Shown piece by piece: positions 50,241-57,439 of a DNA stretch of 64,000 bases (the first letter of the stretch is position 1; every line of letters starts with the position of its first letter). Source of the DNA: CAVSWN01 sp046728115 (GTDB lineage Bacteria; Acidobacteriota; Vicinamibacteria; Vicinamibacterales; CAVVIG01). Under the pieces are notes generated by a model that searched no databases, was not told where the DNA came from, and worked only from the letters and a program-made list of their open reading frames with translations. Position numbers and translations under genes: made by a program. The stretch spans positions 1 through 64,000 of the forward strand of contig JBKPDW010000197.1 of NCBI GenBank assembly GCA_046728115.1, given 5' to 3'.

Positions 50241-51036
50241 AGAGCTGACCGCTGTAACAGTTGTCGCGTTGGCTGCGGCATCTTGTGGCGCGCCGCTCGT
50301 GAAACTGCCGCAGGGGCAGGGCACGCCCGCTGCCGATGGCCGCGAGGTTCTGGCCGACGCCACTCGGGCATGCAGCGCTGTGTCCACGATCACCGCGGAG
50401 ATCGGCGTCACCGGCTCGGTGGGCGGCAGGCGTCTCCGCACGCGCCTTACTGCAGGTCTTGCGGCTCCGGCCTCGGCGCGGCTCGAAGCGGCCGCGCCAT
50501 TCGGAGCGCCGCTGTTCATCCTGGTCGCGACCGGCAACGATGCGACGCTGCTGCTTCCGCATGACGGACGGGTCGTCGAGCACGCGTCTCCGGCGTCGGT
50601 CCTCGAAGCTCTTGCCGGTGTGCCGATTGATGCGGGTGCTCTGCGGATCGCACTCACCGGATGCCCATCGGCTGCGAACGCGGCGAATGCCAGGCAGGTC
50701 GCTGACGACTGGCGCGTCATGGCCGACGGCACGAATGAGATCTACCTGCGAAGGGAGAAACAGTCCGCGGCGTGGCACCTCGTGGCAACGATCTATCACC
50801 CGCAGTCGGGCCCCGTGTGGCGGGCGGAATACGGCGACTACCAGGCAGGTCTCCCGCACGCTGTCCGGTTTGCGGGGAGTGCACCCAATAGCTTCGATCT
50901 ACGCTTGACGTTGTCGCAGGTCGAGACCAACGTACCGTTGGATGCCGATGTGTTCCAGCTTCGCGTTCCACCCGATGCTGATCCGATGACGATCGACGAG
51001 TTGAAACGTGCGCGTCCGGGCTTTCGCGAAAATTAA
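50200..51036 (+). CDS. LolB-like outer-membrane lipoprotein (DUF4292-type)
   Basis: A 278-residue predicted lipoprotein. The signal ends in TVVALAAASCGAP with a lipobox AASC near residue 29. The mature part is beta-rich (STITAEIGVTGSVGGRRLRT; ARLEAAAPFGAPLFILVATG; ATLLLPHDGRVVEHA), the half-barrel pattern of LolA/LolB proteins that insert lipoproteins into the outer membrane. It lies just before ispE and prs, as lolB does in E. coli. The only plausible start is GTG 50200, and the basic N-region RFLRVRCVLRGREL is encoded by the second arm of a palindromic repeat. Its end overlaps ispE by 29 bases. Confidence 0.72.
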   Translation: MSRFLRVRCVLRGRELTAVTVVALAAASCGAPLVKLPQGQGTPAADGREVLADATRACSAVSTITAEIGVTGSVGGRRLRTRLTAGLAAPASARLEAAAPFGAPLFILVATGNDATLLLPHDGRVVEHASPASVLEALAGVPIDAGALRIALTGCPSAANAANARQVADDWRVMADGTNEIYLRREKQSAAWHLVATIYHPQSGPVWRAEYGDYQAGLPHAVRFAGSAPNSFDLRLTLSQVETNVPLDADVFQLRVPPDADPMTIDELKRARPGFREN

Positions 51037-51856
51037 TCGCTCCCTGCACGTGCTCGGCACGCGCGCCGACGGACACCACGAGCTGCGAACCGTCTTTCAA
51101 TCGATCGCGCTGCACGACACACTCACCGTTCAGCGCCGGCCCGGCCCGTTTCGTCTCACGTGCGACGATCCCAATCTCGCCGTCGACAGATCGAATCTCG
51201 TCGTCCAGGCCGCCGAGGCTGCATGGAAGGCTGCCGGTCGTCGAGGCGTACCGCGCGATGTCTCGATGCATCTCGTCAAACGGATTCCGCTGCAATCCGG
51301 ACTTGGCGGCGGCAGCAGTGACGCGGCTGCGACGTTGAGAGCGCTCGCGCGGATCTGGCGCGTGAACGACGAACGCATCCGGACGATCGCGCCGGCGCTT
51401 GGCGCGGATGTACCGTACTTTTTCGAAGGCGGCACCGTGCTCGGCCTCGAGCGCGGCGATTTGCTGTTTCCGCTGATGGATTCTCCGTCGGCGTGGGTGG
51501 TTCTGGCGCTGCCGGATTTCGGCGTCAGCACGCGCGATGCTTTTGCTTGGTTTGATGCCGCCTCCGTCCCCCCGACGGGGACGGAGGTGGGGCCGGCGAC
51601 GGAGGTCGTGCGAAACGATCTCCAGCCGGCAGTCGAGAAACGCCACCCCGAAATTGCGCGCGTCGTCTCGGCACTGGGTGGAGCAGGCGCTCTGCAGGCG
51701 GCGATGTCGGGCAGCGGCTCGGCCGTCTACGGCCTCTTCACCAGTCGGTCGGCGGCACAGCGCGCGGCTGCGCGGGTGGCGGCGTCGCTCTGCCCCCGGA
51801 CGTTGGTCACCCGAACCGTGACGCGCGCCGCCTACCGCCGACTTGCCGGCACGTGA
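51008..51856 (+). CDS. ispE: 4-diphosphocytidyl-2-C-methyl-D-erythritol kinase
   Basis: IspE phosphorylates CDP-methylerythritol in the MEP isoprenoid pathway. This 282-residue GHMP kinase has the catalytic lysine in RAFAKINRSLHVLG (K8), the ATP loop PLQSGLGGGSSDAAATL near 97, and the aspartate in LGADVPYFFEGG near 135. The third motif AMSGSGSAVYGLF is near 235. Residues about 186-200 (SVPPTGTEVGPATEV) are encoded by a GACGGAGGT-class hairpin and interrupt a loop before the conserved NDL segment. The start is GTG 51008 inside the lolB-like gene. Confidence 0.92.
   Translation: MRVRAFAKINRSLHVLGTRADGHHELRTVFQSIALHDTLTVQRRPGPFRLTCDDPNLAVDRSNLVVQAAEAAWKAAGRRGVPRDVSMHLVKRIPLQSGLGGGSSDAAATLRALARIWRVNDERIRTIAPALGADVPYFFEGGTVLGLERGDLLFPLMDSPSAWVVLALPDFGVSTRDAFAWFDAASVPPTGTEVGPATEVVRNDLQPAVEKRHPEIARVVSALGGAGALQAAMSGSGSAVYGLFTSRSAAQRAAARVAASLCPRTLVTRTVTRAAYRRLAGT
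51564..51606. repeat. In-frame GACGGAGGT hairpin inside ispE
   Basis: CCTCCGTCCC followed by GGGGACGGAGG forms a tight hairpin (about 51564-51589), and GACGGAGGT recurs at 51599-51607. It has the same vocabulary as intergenic copies at 12815, 39914 and 57391. The reading frame is kept. Confidence 0.65.
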
Positions 51857-51872
51857 GCCCGTCGGATACACT
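51843..51872 (+). promoter_or_regulatory. Possible promoter for tRNA-Gln/prs
   Basis: TTGCCG (51843-51848) and TACACT (51867-51872) with an 18-base spacer, starting within the last codons of ispE. Transcription would begin near 51880, then cross the palindromic array to the tRNA. Moderate match only. Confidence 0.4.
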
Positions 51873-51892
51873 AAATGTTTGCTGGACCTTCG

Positions 51893-52008
51893 GTAGTCGC
51901 AAGTCTTCAGTCATCAGTCGCAAGTCATAGTCCACGTCGGACGACATCCCTCTGGAGCGTCGAGCCAGGCCCGCGACCCGAGACTGGAGACAAGTGACTG
52001 GCGACTAC
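51893..52008. repeat. Palindromic array, AGTCGCAAGTC class, abutting tRNA-Gln
   Basis: Arm one GTAGTCGCAAGTCTTCAGTC and ATCAGTCGCAAGTC (51893-51928); arm two GAGACTGGAGACAAGTGAC then TGGCGACTAC (51979-52008). The outer ends GTAGTCGC / GCGACTAC are perfect complements. The element stops two bases before the tRNA, so folding could bring the tRNA 5' end near a large stem. Confidence 0.7.
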
Positions 52009-52010
52009 GG

Positions 52011-52085
52011 TGGGGCGTGGCCAAGCGGTAAGGCGCGGGACTTTGGATCCCGTATTCGAAGGTTCGAATCCTTCCGCCCCAGCCA
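52011..52085 (+). tRNA. tRNA-Gln (anticodon TTG)
   Basis: A complete cloverleaf: acceptor TGGGGCG (52011-52017) pairs with CGCCCCA (52075-52081); D arm GCCAAGCGGTAAGGC; anticodon stem CGGGA / TCCCG around loop CTTTGGA, anticodon TTG at 52043-52045; T arm GGTTCGAATCC. The discriminator G is followed by an encoded CCA (52083-52085). It reads CAA and CAG codons for glutamine. Confidence 0.95.
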
Positions 52086-52101
52086 ACACGGAGAGGCTGA
52101 C

Positions 52102-53070
52102 GTGGTAACGGACGATCTGTTCATGGCCGGATTCGGCGAATTGAAGATCTTTTCCGGCAGCGCCCATCCGGAACTGGCCCGGCAGATCGCGGGGTTCCTC
52201 GGTGTGGCGGTCGGTCAGGCCCGGCTCCGTCGGTTCCCGGATTCGGAGGTTTCGTTTCAGATCGACGAAAACATCCGTGGGACGGATGTGTTCATCGTGC
52301 AGCCGACATGTGCGCCGGTCGATGAGCACATCATGGAGCTGCTGATCATGATCGATGCGTTCAAGCGATCGTCAGCGGCCCGGATCACGGCGGTGGTGCC
52401 GTACTTCGGCTACGCACGCCAGGATCGCAAGGACAAGCCGCGCGTGCCCATTTCGGCCAAGCTCGTCGCCAACATCCTGAGCGCTGCCGGAACGAACCGC
52501 GTCCTGACGATGGATCTGCACAAGGCGCAGATTCAGGGGTTCTTTGACATTCCCGTGGACCATCTGTTCGCCGCGCCGGTGATCATCGATTATCTGTCGC
52601 GCCTCGATTACCCGCGCCGTACGCTCGTTTCCCCGGACGCGGGCGGCGCCGAGCGCGCGCGTGCGTACGCCAAGCGGCTCGATGCCGAGCTCGCCGTGAT
52701 CGACAAGCGCCGCACCGACGATGGGACCGCCGAAGTGATGAACGTGATCGGCGACGTCGAGGGCCGCACCTGCATTCTGCAGGACGACATCATCGACACT
52801 GCGGGGACGATCACGAAAGCAGCCGCGGCGTTGAAGGCAAGCGGAGCGGAGCGGGTGTTCGCCTGCGCCGTGCACGGCGTACTGTCAGGGCCGGCGATCG
52901 ATCGGATCGAGAAGTCGCCGATCGACAAGTTGATCGTGACGAATACGATTCCGCCCGGGCAGGCGACGACGGCGTGCCACAAGATCGAGGTGCTGTCGGT
53001 CGCGCGTCTGCTCGGACAAGCCATCAAGAGCATTCATGAAGAAACGTCGGTTTCGTCGTTGTTCGTGTAG
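52102..53070 (+). CDS. prs: Ribose-phosphate pyrophosphokinase
   Basis: Prs makes PRPP from ribose 5-phosphate and ATP for nucleotide, histidine and tryptophan synthesis. Motifs: LKIFSGSAHPELARQIAGFL, FGYARQDRKDKPRVPISAK near 100, the ATP/ribose histidine in TMDLHKAQIQGFFDIPVDHL, the regulatory flexible loop KRRTDDGTAEVM, and the PRPP loop DDIIDTAGTITKAA near 225. GTG 52102 is chosen because GGAGAGG (52090-52096) precedes it by five bases; ATG 52123 would give 315 residues, exactly the E. coli length, and is a serious alternative. Confidence 0.95.
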   Translation: MVTDDLFMAGFGELKIFSGSAHPELARQIAGFLGVAVGQARLRRFPDSEVSFQIDENIRGTDVFIVQPTCAPVDEHIMELLIMIDAFKRSSAARITAVVPYFGYARQDRKDKPRVPISAKLVANILSAAGTNRVLTMDLHKAQIQGFFDIPVDHLFAAPVIIDYLSRLDYPRRTLVSPDAGGAERARAYAKRLDAELAVIDKRRTDDGTAEVMNVIGDVEGRTCILQDDIIDTAGTITKAAAALKASGAERVFACAVHGVLSGPAIDRIEKSPIDKLIVTNTIPPGQATTACHKIEVLSVARLLGQAIKSIHEETSVSSLFV

Positions 53071-53073
53071 CAA

Positions 53074-53124
53074 TGGTTCAGGATCAGTATTAGGGGTCAG
53101 TGATTAGCTGTTAGGAATCAGCGA
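53074..53124. repeat. Degenerate GGTCAGTGATTAG-type array
   Basis: GGTTCAGGATCAGTATTAGG, GGTCAGTGATTAGC and TGTTAGGAATCAGCG form a single-arm tandem of about 11-13-base degenerate units filling the gap prs-rplY. AGGAATCAG near the end may act as a weak ribosome binding site for rplY. Confidence 0.55.
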
Positions 53125-53125
53125 T

Positions 53126-53815
53126 ATGGAAGCGATACTGGAAGCATCACATCGGGAAACATTCGGCAAGAACGAAGCGCGCCGTACGCGTCGCGAAGGG
53201 AAGGTGCCGGCAGTACTCTACGGCGGCGACGGCAGTCAGGCGACGCCGATCGCGGTGGCGCCCAAGGCCCTGCTGAAGATCCTGCATTCCGAGTCTGGAC
53301 AGAACACGCTCATCTCACTGAAGTTGCCGGAAGGCGGCGACACCCGCGTCCTCGTCAAGGATTTCCAGCTCGATCCGATCACACATCACGTACTGCATGC
53401 GGATTTCTATCGTGTGGCCATGGATCGCGCGATTCAGGTCACGATTCCCGTGATAACCCGCGGCGAGCCGAAGGGCGTCAAGCAGCAGGGCGGTATTCTC
53501 GAGATCATCCGGCGTGAAATCGAGATTGAATGTCTGCCCGGCGACATCCCCGAGGGCATCGATCTCGACGTCAGCGAGCTGATGGTGCACCAGGGCATTC
53601 GCGTCCGCGACATCCCCGGCAGCCCGAAATGGAAAGCGCTGACCGAGGGCGAGGCGATGCTGGTCCACGTGATCATGCCGAAGGTCGAAGAAGTGGCGGC
53701 GCCGGCCGAGGGCGCTGTTGCCGTCGCCGCACCGGCCGCACCGGCAGAGCCCGAGGTCATCAAGAAGGGCAAGAAGGAAGAGGAAGCGGAAGTCAAGGAA
53801 GAGAAGAAGAAATAG
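53126..53815 (+). CDS. rplY: 50S ribosomal protein L25 (general stress protein Ctc type)
   Basis: A 229-residue two-domain L25/TL5 protein that binds 5S rRNA. The N-domain has ASHRETFGKNEARRTRREGK, VPAVLYGGDG, and QLDPITHHVLHADFYRV. The C-terminal TL5-like domain (about residues 95-190) includes GGILEIIRREIEIECLPGDI and DVSELMVHQGIRVRDIP. The tail is an A/P-rich then lysine/glutamate-rich extension (KKGKKEEEAEVKEEKKK), longer than usual. It lies between prs and pth as in many bacteria. Confidence 0.94.
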   Translation: MEAILEASHRETFGKNEARRTRREGKVPAVLYGGDGSQATPIAVAPKALLKILHSESGQNTLISLKLPEGGDTRVLVKDFQLDPITHHVLHADFYRVAMDRAIQVTIPVITRGEPKGVKQQGGILEIIRREIEIECLPGDIPEGIDLDVSELMVHQGIRVRDIPGSPKWKALTEGEAMLVHVIMPKVEEVAAPAEGAVAVAAPAAPAEPEVIKKGKKEEEAEVKEEKKK

Positions 53816-53819
53816 ACCG

Positions 53820-53872
53820 TTCAGAGTTCAGATTTCAGAGTTCAGATTGATTTCAGAGTTTAGAGTTCAGAT
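53820..53872. repeat. TTCAGAGTTCAG-class array touching the pth start
   Basis: Seven-base words AGTTCAG / ATTTCAG / AGTTTAG run from just after the rplY stop to the TTG start codon of pth, whose first T falls in the last ATTG word. This is the purest tandem of the class; there is no complementary arm, and no Shine-Dalgarno box is left before pth. Confidence 0.7.
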
Positions 53873-54477
53873 TGAAAGCGATCGTCGGACTCGGAAATCC
53901 GGGCACGGAATACAAGCGGACACGTCACAACGTCGGGTTCGAAGTGGTAGACGAGCTGGCGCGCCGCTGCAGCGTGCGGCTCAGGGCGTGGAAGTCGGTG
54001 GCGGATCTTGCGGTAATCAGCGGTCGAGACGTCATCCTGGCCGAGCCGAAGACGTTCATGAACAACAGCGGCCAGGCCGTCCGCGCGGTGGCGGATTTCT
54101 ACCAGCTCGAGCCGCACGACGTGCTCGTGATTGTCGACGAAGCGCAGCTGCCGCTCGGTCGTCTGCGGTTGCGCCGGTCGGGATCGGCCGGCGGACACAA
54201 CGGGTTGAAGTCGATCATCGAGCATCTCGGCAGCGACTTTCCGAGGTTGCGCATCGGCATCGATCGCGGCGACCGGCGATGGGACCTGGCGGATCGGGTG
54301 CTGTCGCGGTTTCTGCCGGCCGAGCGCGACGTCGTGGACGCCGCGATTGCGCGGGCGGCAGACGCGGCAGAAGCGTTTATCGACGAAGGGATCGAACCGG
54401 CCATGAACCGGTTCAACGCGGCGGAAGACAACGTTAGCGAAAGACCGGCAACAGAAGGACCGGGAACAACTGAATAG
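53872..54477 (+). CDS. pth: Peptidyl-tRNA hydrolase
   Basis: Pth releases peptides from tRNAs dropped by stalled ribosomes. This 201-residue protein shows AIVGLGNPGTEYKRTRHNVG with N10 and the catalytic H19, KTFMNNSGQAVRAVADFY near 63, and DEAQLPLGRLRLRRSGSAGG, then HNGLKSIIEHLG, near 90-115. The TTG start at 53872 is required to give the mature KAIVGLGNPG end and is the last codon of the repeat array. The C-terminal 15 residues (ERPATEGPGTTE) look like added low-complexity sequence. Confidence 0.94.
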   Translation: MKAIVGLGNPGTEYKRTRHNVGFEVVDELARRCSVRLRAWKSVADLAVISGRDVILAEPKTFMNNSGQAVRAVADFYQLEPHDVLVIVDEAQLPLGRLRLRRSGSAGGHNGLKSIIEHLGSDFPRLRIGIDRGDRRWDLADRVLSRFLPAERDVVDAAIARAADAAEAFIDEGIEPAMNRFNAAEDNVSERPATEGPGTTE

Positions 54478-54491
54478 CGCCGACGTGGCGC

Positions 54492-54607
54492 CACCTTGCC
54501 ACCTGAGGGTGGCCGGCGTTCATTGCAAATTGCAGATTGCCAAATTGCTGATTGATTGATCATTTCACAGTTCAATCAGCAATTGGCACCCGGCAATCAG
54601 CAACAAT
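54492..54607. repeat. Hairpins and ATTGCAGATTGCTG palindromic array
   Basis: First a perfect small hairpin, GCCACC / GGTGGC with TGAG loop (54498-54513). Then arm one ATTGCAAATTGCAGATTGCC, AAATTGCTGATTG (54521-54557) and arm two CAATCAGCAATTGGCACC, GGCAATCAGCAACAATC (54573-54608). The array ends ten bases before the AAGGAG of rpsF. Confidence 0.7.
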
Positions 54608-54630
54608 CGCTGTCCAGAAGGAGCATTGAA

Positions 54631-55083
54631 GTGGCTGATCGACAGTACGAGCTCGTCTACATCCTTCCTCCCGAAACAACCGAGCAGCAGGTGGCCGAGC
54701 TGCACGCACAGGTCGAATCGGTGGTGTCGCGTATGAACGGCGCGATCGAGAAGACCGAGAACTGGGGCCGCAAGCGCCTCGCCTACGAGATCGGCCGCAA
54801 CAAAGAGGGCGTCTACGTCCTCGAACTGATCAACGGATCCGGAGAACTGATGAAGGAGCTGGATCGCCGCCTGAAGGTGGTCGATCTCGTCATGCGGCAC
54901 CTGATCGTCCGCGTGGACGACGAAAAGAAAGTCGTCGAACGGACGCAGACCAAGCGCCGGACCGAGTCCGAGCGCCGGCGCGTCAAGCGCGGCCTGCCGC
55001 CGCAGCGACAGCCCGGCGAAGGCCGTGCGTCCAGCGATCTCGACGAAACCGATGACGATCGTTTTGACGGAGTGGAGGTCTGA
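54631..55083 (+). CDS. rpsF: 30S ribosomal protein S6
   Basis: A 150-residue S6: RQYELVYILPPETTEQQV at the start, IEKTENWGRKRLAYEIGRN near 35, and GVYVLELINGSGELMKELDR near 57 are standard. The tail (about 100-150) is an unusually long basic then acidic extension (RTQTKRRTESERRRVKRG; SSDLDETDDDRFDG). AAGGAG (54618-54623) sets GTG 54631 as start. S6 pairs with S18, encoded next. Confidence 0.94.
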   Translation: MADRQYELVYILPPETTEQQVAELHAQVESVVSRMNGAIEKTENWGRKRLAYEIGRNKEGVYVLELINGSGELMKELDRRLKVVDLVMRHLIVRVDDEKKVVERTQTKRRTESERRRVKRGLPPQRQPGEGRASSDLDETDDDRFDGVEV

Positions 55084-55084
55084 C

Positions 55085-55384
55085 GTGGCATTCGGACACG
55101 GACGTTCAGGCGGCCGAGGCCGCGGTGGCGACAAGAAGGCCAGCGACAAGGAGAAGGGTCAGCGCCGTACGCTGTTCCGTCGCCGAAAGGTCTGCAAGTT
55201 CTGCGCGGACAAGATCGACGACATCAACTACAAGGACGTGAAACTGCTGGGGCCGTTCGTGCCGGAGCGAGGCAAGATCCTGCCGCGCCGCATCTCGGGC
55301 ACGTGCGCGATGCACCAGCGGAAGCTGCAGGTCGCGATCAAGCGCGCGCGGCAGATTGCATTGATTCCATACGTGACGGACTAA
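55085..55384 (+). CDS. rpsR: 30S ribosomal protein S18
   Basis: A 99-residue S18. The conserved core is FRRRKVCKFCADKIDDINYK, FVPERGKILPRRISGTCAMH, then QRKLQVAIKRARQIALIPYV. It keeps a CxxC plus a later cysteine, so it may bind zinc. The N-terminus is glycine/arginine/lysine-rich (GRSGGRGRGGDKKASDK). GTG 55085 follows rpsF by one base with GGAGG at 55074-55078. Confidence 0.94.
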   Translation: MAFGHGRSGGRGRGGDKKASDKEKGQRRTLFRRRKVCKFCADKIDDINYKDVKLLGPFVPERGKILPRRISGTCAMHQRKLQVAIKRARQIALIPYVTD

Positions 55385-55466
55385 GACGACAAGGACCGTC
55401 GAGACCGCGAAGACCGCAAAGCCTGTCGATCCTTTGCGGGCCTGTCGGCCCTTGCGGTCCAGCTCG
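55385..55466. repeat. Palindromic array, GACCGCGAAGACCGCAAAG class
   Basis: Arm one GACGACAAGGACCGTCGAG, ACCGCGAAGACCGCAAAG (55385-55421); arm two CCTTTGCGGGCCTGTCGG, CCCTTGCGGTCC (55430-55460). It fills the rpsR-rplI gap; GAGGA at 55466-55470 follows as ribosome binding site of rplI. Confidence 0.7.
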
Positions 55467-55477
55467 AGGACAAGACG

Positions 55478-55939
55478 ATGGAAGTAATCCTCAGAACGCA
55501 CGTCGACAATCTCGGCCGCCGCGGCGAGGTGGTGAAAGTCGCGGACGGCTACGCGCGCAACTATCTCCTGCCGCGGAAGCTGGCGCTGGTGGCAACCGAG
55601 GGGAACAAGAAGCAGATCGAGCGCGAGCGCGCGAAGTTCGACGCGCAGGAGGTCGAAGAGCAGAAGGTCGCCTCCGCCGTCGCGGAGCGGCTCGCGGGTG
55701 TCGAGATCGAAATCGCCCGCAAGGTCGGCGAGACCGAAGCCTTGTACGGATCGGTGACCAGCGCAGACATTGCGGAGGCACTGCGCGCCAGGGGCTTCGA
55801 CCTTGACCGGAAAAAGCTCGGTCTCCACGAGCCGATCAAGAAGCTCGGTGACTTCGACGTGCCGATCAAATTGCATCGCGACGTGATGACCCACGTCAAG
55901 CTTCGGGTGATTGCCGAAAAAAGCGAAAATGAAAAGTAA
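55478..55939 (+). CDS. rplI: 50S ribosomal protein L9
   Basis: A 153-residue L9: MEVILRTHVDNLGRRGEVVK, VADGYARNYLLPRKLAL are the rRNA-binding N-domain; a long connecting helix rich in E/K/Q follows; the C-domain has LYGSVTSADIAEALRARGFD and KLHRDVMTHVKLRVI. Length agrees with the family (about 150). Confidence 0.95.
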   Translation: MEVILRTHVDNLGRRGEVVKVADGYARNYLLPRKLALVATEGNKKQIERERAKFDAQEVEEQKVASAVAERLAGVEIEIARKVGETEALYGSVTSADIAEALRARGFDLDRKKLGLHEPIKKLGDFDVPIKLHRDVMTHVKLRVIAEKSENEK

Positions 55940-56036
55940 TGAAAAGTAAGAAGTCAAAAGTCAGAAGTCAGAAGTAGAATTCGTCAGATTCGACCCTTCG
56001 CACGTCTGACTTTTGACTTCCTACTTCTGACTTTCA
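55935..56036. repeat. Palindromic array, AGTCAAAAGTCAGAAGTC class, touching dnaB
   Basis: Arm one AAGTAAGAAGTCAAAAGTC, AGAAGTCAGAAGTAG (55944-55977); arm two GTCTGACTTTTGACTTCC, TACTTCTGACTTTC (56003-56035), almost fully complementary. The dnaB GTG start is the second base after arm two, so the start codon lies at the foot of a large potential RNA stem and no Shine-Dalgarno box is visible. Confidence 0.78.
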
Positions 56037-57386
56037 GTGTCCGACCTCGCAGCACGCGTCCCGCCGCACAACCTCGAGGCCGAACGGTCGGTGCTCGGCG
56101 CCATCCTGCTGCATAACGACGCCTTCAACCTCGCCGCCGAGGTGATCGACTCCGCCGACTTCTACCGCGAGGCGCACCGGCGCATCTTCGACAAGATGGT
56201 CAGGCTTGCCGAGCGCGGCGATGCGATCGATCTCGTCACGCTGAAAGAAGAGCTCGGCCGATCCGGAGATCTCGACGAGGTGGGGGGGCCCGCCTACATC
56301 ACGGCGCTCGTCGACGGCGTGCCGCGGTCGACCAACGTCGAGCACTACGCCCGCATCATCAAGGAAAAGGCCACCCTGCGGAACCTGATCTTCTCCGCGA
56401 ACAAGATTCTCGCGACGGCCTACGACGGCGAGGAAGAAGCCGACGTGATCCTCGACCAGGCCGAGCACGCGATCTTTGCGATTGCGGACGACAAGGTCCG
56501 GGACGGATTCATCTCGCTGCGCGATCTCGCGCAGTCGAGCCTCGAGACGATCGAACGGCTGCACTCGCGCAAGGAACTCATCACCGGCGTACCGACCGGA
56601 TTCACCGATCTCGACGAATTGACGTCGGGACTCCAGCCGGCCGATCTGATCATCGTCGCGGCACGGCCGTCGATGGGCAAGACCAGCCTCGTGCTGAACG
56701 TCGCACAGCACGTCGGCACCCGCACCGACATGACGGTGGGTGTCTTCAGCCTCGAAATGTCGAAGGAGCAGTTGTTCCTCCGCATGCTCACGGCCGAAGC
56801 GCGCATCGACGCGCACCGGCTGCGCGGCGGGTTCCTGGGCGAGCGTGACTGGGGAAAGCTGTCGCAGGCGGTCGGGACGCTCAGCGAGGGGAAGATCTTC
56901 ATCGACGATACGCCGTCGATTGGCGTGCTCGAGATGCGCGCGAAGTGTCGACGGCTGGCATCGGAGCACGGACTGCACCTCGTGATCGTGGACTACATCC
57001 AGTTGATGCAGAGCCGCGGCCGCTTCGAGAACCGCACGCTCGAGCTCGCGTCGATCTCACGCGCGCTCAAGGGCCTCGCGAAAGAGCTCAATGTGCCGGT
57101 CGTGGTGCTGTCGCAGTTGAGCCGCGCGCCAGAATCGCGCTCGGATCATCGTCCGCAGCTCTCCGACCTCCGCGAGTCTGGCGCCCTCGAGCAGGATGCC
57201 GACGTGGTCATCTTCATCTACCGCGAGGATCAGTACGCCGACAGGAACCAGCCGCCTACCGACGCGGAAGGCATCGCGGAGCTGATCGTCGGCAAACAGC
57301 GCAACGGACCCACCGGCATCGTCAAACTCGCCTTCATACGCGAATACACCCGCTTCGAAAATCTCGCGATAGGGGCTGAGGGCTAG
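56037..57386 (+). CDS. dnaB: Replicative DNA helicase
   Basis: A 449-residue hexameric RecA-fold helicase. The N-domain begins RVPPHNLEAERSVLGAIL. The C-domain has Walker A ARPSMGKTSLVLNVA near 208, Walker B LVIVDYIQLMQSRGRFENR near 312, the arginine finger region SQLSRAPESRSDHRPQLSDL, RESGALEQDADVVIFIYRE near 378 and RNGPTGIVKLAFI. There is no intein or split. It follows rpsF-rpsR-rplI as in many bacteria. Start GTG 56037 directly follows a repeat array. Confidence 0.95.
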   Translation: MSDLAARVPPHNLEAERSVLGAILLHNDAFNLAAEVIDSADFYREAHRRIFDKMVRLAERGDAIDLVTLKEELGRSGDLDEVGGPAYITALVDGVPRSTNVEHYARIIKEKATLRNLIFSANKILATAYDGEEEADVILDQAEHAIFAIADDKVRDGFISLRDLAQSSLETIERLHSRKELITGVPTGFTDLDELTSGLQPADLIIVAARPSMGKTSLVLNVAQHVGTRTDMTVGVFSLEMSKEQLFLRMLTAEARIDAHRLRGGFLGERDWGKLSQAVGTLSEGKIFIDDTPSIGVLEMRAKCRRLASEHGLHLVIVDYIQLMQSRGRFENRTLELASISRALKGLAKELNVPVVVLSQLSRAPESRSDHRPQLSDLRESGALEQDADVVIFIYREDQYADRNQPPTDAEGIAELIVGKQRNGPTGIVKLAFIREYTRFENLAIGAEG

Positions 57387-57390
57387 CGCC

Positions 57391-57421
57391 TCCAACCTCC
57401 GTCCCTTCTGGTGGGCACGGA
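57391..57421. repeat. CCTCCGTCC / GCACGGAGGT hairpin
   Basis: AACCTCCGTCCC (57398-57409) and GCACGGAGGTC (57416-57426) can pair behind the dnaB stop. This is a member of the GACGGAGGT class. The run AAAAAGGCCCTT follows, not a typical terminator. Confidence 0.55.
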
Positions 57422-57439
57422 GGTCGCGCAAAAAGGCCC

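Noticed and set aside
51893..52085. Integration site (att) at tRNA-Gln
   Set aside because: No integrase, no direct repeat of the tRNA 3' end and no mobile genes nearby; the inverted repeat belongs to the dispersed array family.
55935..56036. Possible CRISPR array
   Set aside because: Repeated words are about seven bases, degenerate, without spacers, and no cas gene is present; this applies to the other arrays as well.
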